From Ralstonia sp. UBA689 (GTDB taxonomy: Bacteria > Pseudomonadota > Gammaproteobacteria > Burkholderiales > Burkholderiaceae): a stretch of DNA of 59,362 nucleotides. The stretch is from contig NZ_DBMV01000026.1 in NCBI RefSeq assembly GCF_002298975.1, positions 1 to 59,362 of the forward strand, read 5' to 3'. Positions 54,397 to 59,362 of the stretch are shown here, piece by piece (positions within the stretch are counted from its first letter, which is position 1; every line of letters starts with the position of its first letter). The notes beneath the pieces are model-generated. The model was not told where the DNA came from, did no database searches, and saw only the letters and a list, made by a program, of their open reading frames with translations. Position numbers and translations under genes: made by a program.

Positions 54397-54954
54397 TTAA
54401 CCATCGATCGACCGAATGAACCGCGCCGGGTTTCCTCCGACGAGGCTATTCGAGGGAACGTCCTTGGTGACGACCGCGCCCGCAGCGACCACTGAGTTTT
54501 CCCCCACCGTCACGCCACCGACAATCGTTGCACCCGCAGCGATCCAGACGTTTCGCTCAATCACGATGGGCTTTCCGATGGTGACGGATCGGCGCTGCGA
54601 AGGCTCCAGCGGATGGCTCGTCGTGATGATGCTGACATTCGGCCCGATCATCACGTCGTCTCCGATGTGGAGGCCGCCCAGGTCGTAGAAGGTGCAGTTC
54701 TGGTTGATAAAGACATTCCGCCCTACGCGAATTTCGTCTCCGCCAGCGGTATAGAACGGAGGAATCAGCACAAAGCTCGGGTCGACCGGCTGACCGATGA
54801 GTTCGCTGAACACGGCACGCACTTCGTCAGCATCGTTGAACGTCAAACGGTTAAGTGCGGCAGTGAGTACCCCCGCTCTTTTGACATTGGCCACCATCTT
54901 CGCGGATTCTGGCGTCCGCCCCCGGACTATCTTGGCGTGATCATCTTTGGTCAT
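54397..54954 (-). CDS. hexapeptide-repeat O-acetyltransferase (maltose/galactoside type), copy 2
   Basis: This 185-residue acetyl-CoA-dependent transferase has an N-terminal helical domain (SAKMVANVKRAGVLTAALN) and a left-handed beta-helix with hexapeptide coils (IGDDVMIGPNVSIITTSH, ATIVGGVTVGENSVVAAG). The catalytic His is in TTSHPLEPSQR. Full length for the family, it is the intact version of the decayed gene at 41675-42178. The acceptor is unknown. It diverges from the short ORF and the coiled-coil gene. Confidence 0.88.
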   Translation of the reverse strand: MTKDDHAKIVRGRTPESAKMVANVKRAGVLTAALNRLTFNDADEVRAVFSELIGQPVDPSFVLIPPFYTAGGDEIRVGRNVFINQNCTFYDLGGLHIGDDVMIGPNVSIITTSHPLEPSQRRSVTIGKPIVIERNVWIAAGATIVGGVTVGENSVVAAGAVVTKDVPSNSLVGGNPARFIRSIDG

Positions 54955-55100
54955 CTGATGTTTCAGTCTCTATGCTGGCCACAGGTTCGGAATGATCCCT
55001 CATTTCCCCACTGCGTCAGGAGCAGAGAGCCGCCGAGGATACCTTTGCTCGTTAGCCCCCACTGCAAGCGCGGCATGGAGTCGTATGGTAGGTTGGCGAA

Positions 55101-55178
55101 ATGACCATAGACATCCATCAACTGTGGCGCATGGGTAGCACGGATGTGCTGTTGCGGAGGGCGATGCACCGTGACTGA
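55101..55178 (+). CDS. short ORF before the coiled-coil gene, copy 2
   Basis: The 25-codon ORF begins MTIDIHQLWRMGSTDV and ends ALMHRD-like codons, with its TGA overlapping the GTG start of the next gene. Its counterpart at 42276-42356 keeps the QLW and TDV residues. It may be a translationally coupled leader. Confidence 0.4.
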   Translation: MTIDIHQLWRMGSTDVLLRRAMHRD

Positions 55179-55602
55179 TACGAAACAGAACGCGCGACGC
55201 ACACATCTAGCCGAGAAATCCGCCATCAGCAGGGCGTTACGCCTGAGCGTGCCCCCAGAGGCCAGACCTGCGCCGGTGAACAGAAAAGACTGGCTCAAGC
55301 AGAGGAAGGCGCAATTGCAGGCCGCCCGTGCCGCCGCCAAGCAACGGCGCGATCAACTCAAGGCCGAAATCATGTCGGCCGCGCACGATGTTGCCCGGGA
55401 GGAACGTGTTGCTGCCCGGCTGGAAGCCGAGCGGCTGAAGGCAGAAGCCAAGGCCGCAGGCATCCACGCAAAAGAAGACGCACGCGCCGCCGCCAAGTTC
55501 GAGCGCAGCAAACCGGGCCGCTCGACGTCGAAGCGAAAGACGCTTGGTGCAGGGAAACGCAAGCTGGTCTCGTACGCTGATCTGTTGCGAATGCGCGGAT
55601 GA
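55171..55602 (+). CDS. basic coiled-coil protein of unknown function
   Basis: This 143-residue protein uses a GTG start at 55171, with GGAGG 9 bases upstream. The middle (WLKQRKAQLQAARAAAKQRR, then AREERVAARLEAERLKAEAK) is a long Ala/Lys/Arg/Glu heptad coiled coil, and the C-terminus is basic (KRKTLGAGKRKLVSYADLLR), perhaps for nucleic-acid contact. No known family is recognised. The parallel copy at 42349 is frameshifted. Confidence 0.7.
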   Translation: MTDTKQNARRTHLAEKSAISRALRLSVPPEARPAPVNRKDWLKQRKAQLQAARAAAKQRRDQLKAEIMSAAHDVAREERVAARLEAERLKAEAKAAGIHAKEDARAAAKFERSKPGRSTSKRKTLGAGKRKLVSYADLLRMRG

Positions 55603-55674
55603 TTGGGTGGGCGTTGGCCCCAGTCACGCGAATTGGCGCCAATCCAAAGGTTAGATCAAGCTTCCTGACATGAT

Positions 55675-56036
55675 GGGCACGGCATCTTGCTCCAGCATCC
55701 GGTTCCGGCTCACGTTGACGAACGCGCCTGCTTCGATTGCATCGCCACTGCAAAGGACGTCGATGGGGTGACCAGCCACGGTTTTAGGCTGATGGCGCTC
55801 GGTGGCTCCGCATTCGGGTCTGCCACCCCAGCGGGAATCATGCACCTGCTTTCGCACTACGAGATTGACGTATCCGGCAAGCGAGCCGTGATCGTGGGGC
55901 GCAGCCCGATTCTCGGCAAGCCAATGGCGCTCATGCTGTCCAACGCCAATGCGACCGTGACGCTGTGCCATTCGAAAACCATCAATCTCGAGGCAGAAGT
56001 GCGGCGAGCACAGATCGTGATCGCCGCAGAGCGCGC
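55675..56036 (+). pseudogene. folD: folD fragment (methylenetetrahydrofolate dehydrogenase/cyclohydrolase)
   Basis: An open frame matches the middle of FolD: GILLQHPVPAHVDE, AKDVDGVTSHGF, TPAGIMHLLSHYEIDVSGK, then AVIVGRSPILGKPMALML and VTLCHSKT. The first 70-80 residues, with the catalytic Lys, and the C-terminal third are missing. The frame runs straight into the lipoprotein-like tail at 56037. Confidence 0.85.
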
Positions 56037-56084
56037 GTGTTTCTGCCCGTCGGGGCAGGCCAAGAAGGGCCAATTGCTGAGCAC
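56037..56084 (+). pseudogene. tail of a small lipoprotein gene fused to folD
   Basis: CFCPSGQAKKGQ matches the end of the 49-residue lipoprotein at 50275-50424 (GFCPPGQAKKGNC), with one base inserted before the final Asn-Cys codons. The following terminator hairpin is also shared between the two places. Confidence 0.75.
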
Positions 56085-56103
56085 TTGAGCACAGCACCAA
56101 CAA

Positions 56104-56132
56104 AAAAAGCCGGTCACGCAGACCGGCTTTTT
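56104..56132. terminator. bidirectional terminator
   Basis: AAAAAGCCGGTC and GACCGGCTTTTT form a 12-bp stem with loop ACGCA, T-rich on both strands. It serves the converging 56152-56394 gene and anything transcribed from the left. Confidence 0.88.
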
Positions 56133-56151
56133 CTTCATGCGTCGGCAGTGC

Positions 56152-56394
56152 TTATTTGCGCTTGCCCGTGTGCATGTGCTGCGTCGACTTGCCGTGCTCG
56201 TGCGCACGGTCGGCGGCGCGGGCCCGGCCCTTGTCGCGGTCGGCGGATTCATGGCCATTGGTATTGGCCATGCCCTGGCTGCTCATGTGTGCGGCAGAAC
56301 CGCCGCCCGCGTTGCCGCCCTTGGCCTGTGCCGACAGCGAAACCGTACACAGCAGGCCGATTACGCCTGCCGCCATCCATTGTGCTCGGGTCAT
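56152..56394 (-). CDS. small secreted His/Lys-rich protein
   Basis: This 80-residue protein has a signal peptide ending SAQA. The mature part is hydrophilic and contains GGNAGGGSAAHMSSQGM and a tail with repeated His (AHEHGKSTQHMHTGKRK), which could bind metal. AAGGAT precedes the start. No family is recognised. Confidence 0.6.
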   Translation of the reverse strand: MTRAQWMAAGVIGLLCTVSLSAQAKGGNAGGGSAAHMSSQGMANTNGHESADRDKGRARAADRAHEHGKSTQHMHTGKRK

Positions 56395-56562
56395 GTGTTT
56401 TATCCTTCTGGTTCTAGGTTCCATCGATTGTAGGGAGGTGCCAATGAAACCGTGTACCGATGTGCAACCAATCGTAACTGCCATGGGTACGCCGATCGGG
56501 GCTCGATCAGCGCGCGGCGAAAAATTCGATGGCCGTAAGTCCGTTCGCTCATGTGAGCTTGG

Positions 56563-57321
56563 CTAGTCGTCTCCGATAGCGATTACTGCGCCCGTCCAAC
56601 CATTCGCTCCCATCGTCGCGGTAACGAGCATATCGCCGGCCCCTGGCGCAGCAACCGTCAACTCACCCCCCTCTGCCCAAATTGCACTGCGACCAGCTGG
56701 CTCCCAGCCACCGGTCGCACCACCATGGTTGGCCATCAACACGGCCATCTTGTGTTTGGCTGCGTAGCCGGCCAAAAGTCCGGTATCACGCGGGTAACCG
56801 TTGTCGGTAATGAGCGCGCTCGCCGCATAGACCCGCACTCCCGAATCGGCTGCGCTTGCCGCATGGCTGGCATGCGAAAAATCGGCGCAGATCGCCAACG
56901 CAATGGACTGACCATCGATGATCATCGGCGGGCCTCCGCTTCCAGCAGAAAACACAAGGTCTTCACCAGGATGCAAATGCTGCTTGGTGTGCGCGTGTAT
57001 TTCTCCGTCGGCGCCAAGCGTCAACGCGCCGATCCATACATCGGACCGGCCTTCTCGCCTCAGGGGCGCCCCGACAACGACGGTGACCCTCAGCCGCTGT
57101 GCCTCGGCCAACAGCGGAAGAAGTCGCTGGTCTTGCGGTTCCATCGCGAGTTGGCGGCCAAGCTCTCGCTCGTATCCCGTCAGAGACAGCTCCGGGAATA
57201 CCAAGAACCTGACGCCGTGTTTCGCAGCGAACCGGAGGAAGGTCAGGTGACGCGCCACATTGGCTTCGATGTCTCCTGCTTTGGATGTGGACTGCGCAGC
57301 GGCGATGGTGAACGCGGCCAT
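56563..57321 (-). CDS. nitrilase-superfamily carbon-nitrogen hydrolase
   Basis: This 252-residue amidase/nitrilase-fold protein has a complete Glu44 (FPELSLTGYE), Lys113 (TKQHLHPGED) and Cys145 (LAICADFSH) triad. The start at 57321 gives a standard beginning (MAAFTIAAAQ); no good ribosome site is seen, and a 68-codon upstream extension is judged not to belong. It is cytosolic; the substrate is unknown. Confidence 0.88.
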   Translation of the reverse strand: MAAFTIAAAQSTSKAGDIEANVARHLTFLRFAAKHGVRFLVFPELSLTGYERELGRQLAMEPQDQRLLPLLAEAQRLRVTVVVGAPLRREGRSDVWIGALTLGADGEIHAHTKQHLHPGEDLVFSAGSGGPPMIIDGQSIALAICADFSHASHAASAADSGVRVYAASALITDNGYPRDTGLLAGYAAKHKMAVLMANHGGATGGWEPAGRSAIWAEGGELTVAAPGAGDMLVTATMGANGWTGAVIAIGDD

Positions 57322-57829
57322 GACGGATTGGGTTGGTGGTTTGCTTGGGTGTCTTGAAGTATCAAGGACTTGCTTCGATCCAGCTACAACTCGCGCGCGG
57401 CCGGGCGTCGTTGCGATGGCATCCGTAAAGTTCGAGCCATGATTTGTGGCGGGGCTGGTTGCAGCTTGACTGGCCGCCTCCGGCCACTCACCTTCGCAAT
57501 CCACCAGACGTTCTAACGACATCACCGCGCTCCGCTTCCGACATGGGGGCCAAAATCCAATTCAGTGGGTTATCGGCGTGAAGCGGACGTTCGCGCGTCG
57601 CCTGCGTCGACCTGATCTCGCCCCACAAGCTGCAACCGCACGAGAAAGTCGGACCAATGGAGTCCGGCGAAAGTGTGACGGCAGCTCAACTTGGGCGCCA
57701 TTCTTGAGCCATCGCAAAGCGAGCGTAAACCCGCCTTCTAACATGAGCTGGGCGGAGTCCGCCAAAGCGAAGGATGCTCTGCCGCGGGCATGCCGCATCG
57801 GTTCTATACACGTTGACAGGAGAGCAATC
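57322..57829. other. 508-bp gap between the nitrilase and 57830 genes
   Basis: This region contains the divergent promoters. An in-frame upstream extension of the nitrilase and a rightward frame are open here, but lack ribosome sites. Nothing else is recognised. Confidence 0.4.
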
Positions 57830-58129
57830 ATGTACAGATTCATCCGCACCGCTACCGTCAAGAATGCAGCGGTGCTGCCGTCGGCATTGGCATTTGCTGC
57901 GGAGGTTACCGCCCACCTCAACAAAAGCTATTCACTCAACATGCGCTTCGGTGCCGAACAATTCGGCGGCCCCAACGTTCATTGGCACTTTGATTCCGAT
58001 AGCCTCGACAAGATGCAGCAAGTCAACGAAAAACTGATGGGGGATCGCGACTACGCCGCGTTACTCGACAAGTACCAAGGCATCTGGGCGGAAGGTTCCA
58101 TGCACGACACAGTCGTCCGGCTGGCCTGA
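57830..58129 (+). CDS. small protein of unknown function, possibly dimeric alpha/beta-barrel type
   Basis: This 99-residue protein starts MYRFIRTATVKNAAVLPSAL and continues AEVTAHLNKSYSLNMRFG. The pattern of a first strand, a helix, and a His/Trp-containing strand (VHWHFDSDSLDKMQQVNE) resembles NIPSNAP/ABM dimeric barrels, but this is weak. GGAGAG precedes the ATG. Confidence 0.6.
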   Translation: MYRFIRTATVKNAAVLPSALAFAAEVTAHLNKSYSLNMRFGAEQFGGPNVHWHFDSDSLDKMQQVNEKLMGDRDYAALLDKYQGIWAEGSMHDTVVRLA

Positions 58130-58584
58130 AGGGCAAATGTCGGTTGAGCGTGCCTACCGGCCCAAGCGTTTGACTGACTGAAGGGCGGGTAGGCAGGTGT
58201 TCCAGCAACGTCGCAACGAGAGGGCTGTCCCGCACATCCGGGAAGTGGCTGTTCATCCCCACGACGCTGAGCGACGGGAACGGATCGTAAGCGGTCACAT
58301 TGAGGAGGCGTTGCCGCCCGCGCCCCTATGCCCCTCATCCCCATCTCGCCCCATTCCCACCAACCTCGCCTTCTGCAAATCTCCCGCATTCATCACGATG
58401 CGGAACTCGCAGTCGGCGTTGACCAGCAGAAACCACGACACGGGCGTTGCCTAGGCAGCGCAGTCAGTGGCATGCATTGGCGTGTGTCGGCGCGTTGGCG
58501 CGAGCAATGGTGCGGACCTCCCCCGGCCCGGCTCCGAGAGAGGGTAAGGATGTGGTTCGTCTTATCTGAGAGGTTGAGAACGGC
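58130..58584. other. 455-bp gap with an inverted repeat
   Basis: TGCCTACC (58151-58158) and GGTAGGCA (58188-58195) form an 8-bp stem, with GCCC/GGGC able to extend it, soon after the 57830 gene. Without a T-run it is a doubtful terminator. No gene is seen in the remainder. Confidence 0.45.
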
Positions 58585-58875
58585 TTACAGCCTGCGTGCC
58601 CGCATCACCGTCAGCGGATTCCAGTTGGCTGGGTCCGGCTGACTCCCCTCCAGGGTCAAACAGATGTAAGCGCCGATGGCATCGAGAAACCCGGCACGGT
58701 ATTCCTTGCACTGCTCGCCGACATCGTTTTCAAGCACCTCGCGTAGTTCCGATGGCCGAAACAGCCGGTAACGGGCCAGGGTGAGTTGCTTGTCGAGCAG
58801 GAATTCTCGTGCGGCGAGTGCGCCGAGTTCGTAGTTGGTGCGGGGCGGTGGAGATGGGTATGAAGCGATTGGCAT
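58585..58875 (-). CDS. small hypothetical protein behind a structured leader
   Basis: This 96-residue protein starts MPIASYPSPPPRTNYELGAL and continues AAREFLLDKQLTLARYRLF, with a helical middle and EYRAGFLDAIGAYICLTLEG. No signal peptide or known family is recognised. The ATG at 58875 has a full AAGGAGG site 4 bases upstream, at close spacing. The frame is open for 60 further codons upstream, but these lie in the structured leader and are judged non-coding. Translation should depend on opening that structure. Confidence 0.7.
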   Translation of the reverse strand: MPIASYPSPPPRTNYELGALAAREFLLDKQLTLARYRLFRPSELREVLENDVGEQCKEYRAGFLDAIGAYICLTLEGSQPDPANWNPLTVMRARRL

Positions 58876-58877
58876 GA

Positions 58878-58969
58878 AGCCTCCTTGGGTCGTTGGAGGC
58901 CCGCCGCTCATTTCCACGTGAGGGTGGCGGGCCCGACAGCGGAGGTGGAAACTGACACCCAAGGAAGCC
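58878..58969 (-). ncRNA. candidate cis-regulatory RNA: pseudoknot inside a helix that hides the ribosome site
   Basis: On the minus-strand transcript an outer helix of 13 bp (58957-58969 with 58878-58890, with G-U pairs) covers the whole Shine-Dalgarno sequence (58880-58886). Inside it, GGCCCGCC (58926-58933) pairs with GGCGGGCC (58898-58905), and TTTCCAC (58945-58951) pairs with GTGGAAA (58911-58917). These two stems interleave to form an H-type pseudoknot. Just 5' lies a UUCG-capped hairpin (58974-58985). Confidence 0.6.
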
Positions 58970-59101
58970 AGCCAGCCCGAAGGCTGCTCCGCTCGGCCCG
59001 CCATAAAAAGGACGTGCGTGAGCGCTCTCGAACAGAACTGTCCGCCTTGAGTCATTGTCGGGTTTCCACGCCCGGTTGCCGTTGGTGCGGCAGCGGGAGG
59101 A

Positions 59102-59107
59102 ATTATA
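59102..59107 (-). promoter_or_regulatory. candidate -10 element for the structured leader
   Basis: A perfect TATAAT reads on the minus strand. Transcription from it would give a leader of about 215 bases before 58875. No good -35 element is seen at 17 bases. Confidence 0.45.
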
Positions 59108-59149
59108 GCGATGGGAGTTCGCGCGGGATTCTGATTTCTGGATATTGGC

Positions 59150-59292
59150 TTCTGAGCTTCGGTTGCCGAGAAAAAAGCCTGACGCGTCGAGTTCAGAGCT
59201 TGGGCCGTCGAGAAAAAAGCCTGACGCGTCGAGTTCAGAGCTTGGGCCGCCGAGAAAAAAGCCTGACGTGTCGAGCTCAGAGCTCGGGCCGC
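59150..59292. repeat. 42-bp tandem repeat, three copies plus a degenerate one
   Basis: Units start at 59167, 59209 and 59251, exactly 42 bases apart, each containing CGAGAAAAAAGCCTGACG. A weaker copy precedes them at about 59150. On the minus strand one frame reads a 14-residue repeat (GGPSSELDASGFFL), with four base differences between copies, two of them silent. A weak TTG-started frame covers it, but no ribosome site is seen. Confidence 0.8.
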
Positions 59293-59362
59293 CGGGGAGT
59301 GTCAGGATTTCCGTGTTCAAGGCGGGGGTTGAGATTCACGCGGACGGCCGAACGAATCGATC

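Larger units (their letters stand above)
54402..55602. repeat. duplicated three-gene block, copy 2 (intact)
   Basis: This is the intact counterpart of 41680-42779. The acetyltransferase, short ORF and coiled-coil gene are all open. The middle of the acetyltransferase/short-ORF spacer differs between the copies. Confidence 0.85.

Noticed and set aside
58585..59055. A 156-residue form of the 58585 gene starting at 59055
   Set aside because: The extra 60 codons lie in the leader with three strong helices, and the internal ATG has a full AAGGAGG site. The longer form stays possible if protein-level conservation is found.
59150..59292. CRISPR array
   Set aside because: The 42-base units are directly tandem without unique spacers, and no cas genes are present.
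58730..59320. Leftward frame containing the 14-residue repeats as a gene
   Set aside because: Only a TTG start, no ribosome site, and it runs antisense-frame through the leader and the 58585 gene. It is kept as a repeat only.

Overview
The window is GC-rich (AT-rich only in some intergenic stretches and islands). Its gene content fits a beta-proteobacterium of the Burkholderiales, most likely Ralstonia (R. pickettii/insidiosa-like): a CueR/CopA/CopZ copper locus, OmpW- and OmpC-type porins, phhAB, a minCDE cluster, a DUF3717 protein, PPK2 and Burkholderiales-type IS3, IS256 and ISL3 transposases. The genus is inferred from memory of these families, not from a search.

Layout. 0-4.2 kb: end of an unknown gene, an alpha/beta hydrolase, then cueR-copA facing copZ, with two CueR-type promoters between them. 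4.3-11.6 kb: a compact leftward operon (porin, cytochrome c, Tat-exported FAD oxidase, Tat-exported PLP enzyme, neutral ceramidase lipoprotein) facing a TetR regulator. The set resembles the sphingosine-handling genes of Pseudomonas aeruginosa (sphA, sphBCD, cerN) gathered in one place. 11.6-19.6 kb: OmpW, an ornithine-cyclodeaminase homologue, lysoplasmalogenase, an Lrp regulator facing phhA-phhB, DUF3717, a two-component pair and a SET-domain protein. 19.6-40.4 kb: ordinary chromosomal genes, including HU (facing SET across a region with three perfect DnaA boxes), a DUF2272 lipoprotein, a ketopantoate reductase homologue, an orphan two-domain fimbrial adhesin, Sel1 and CpdB proteins, minCDE, an HTH-citrate synthase fusion facing a CaiB/BaiF transferase, rlmJ, a phospholipase D with an inserted EF-hand loop, ppk2, acyP, an ABC transporter and an orphan solute-binding protein.

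40.6-56.1 kb is a mosaic of insertion sequences and gene fossils: a decayed IS3, ISL3 fragments, an intact IS256, an autotransporter with a fossil of a second one, a broken chrA, and a truncated folD fused to a lipoprotein-gene tail. A three-gene block (hexapeptide acetyltransferase, short ORF, coiled-coil protein) occurs twice: the copy at 41.7-42.8 kb is decayed and the copy at 54.4-55.6 kb is intact. A second infA, a cold-shock gene and two nitrilase-fold proteins also lie in or beside this part. 57.8-59.4 kb holds small unknown genes. The last has a leader whose predicted fold is a pseudoknot inside a 13-bp helix that covers the whole Shine-Dalgarno sequence, and upstream of that lies a 42-bp tandem repeat.

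The best candidates for undescribed biology are the structured leader and repeats at the right end, the SET/HU pair around the DnaA boxes, and the one-operon ceramide/sphingoid-base module under TetR control. No tRNA, rRNA or CRISPR array was seen.
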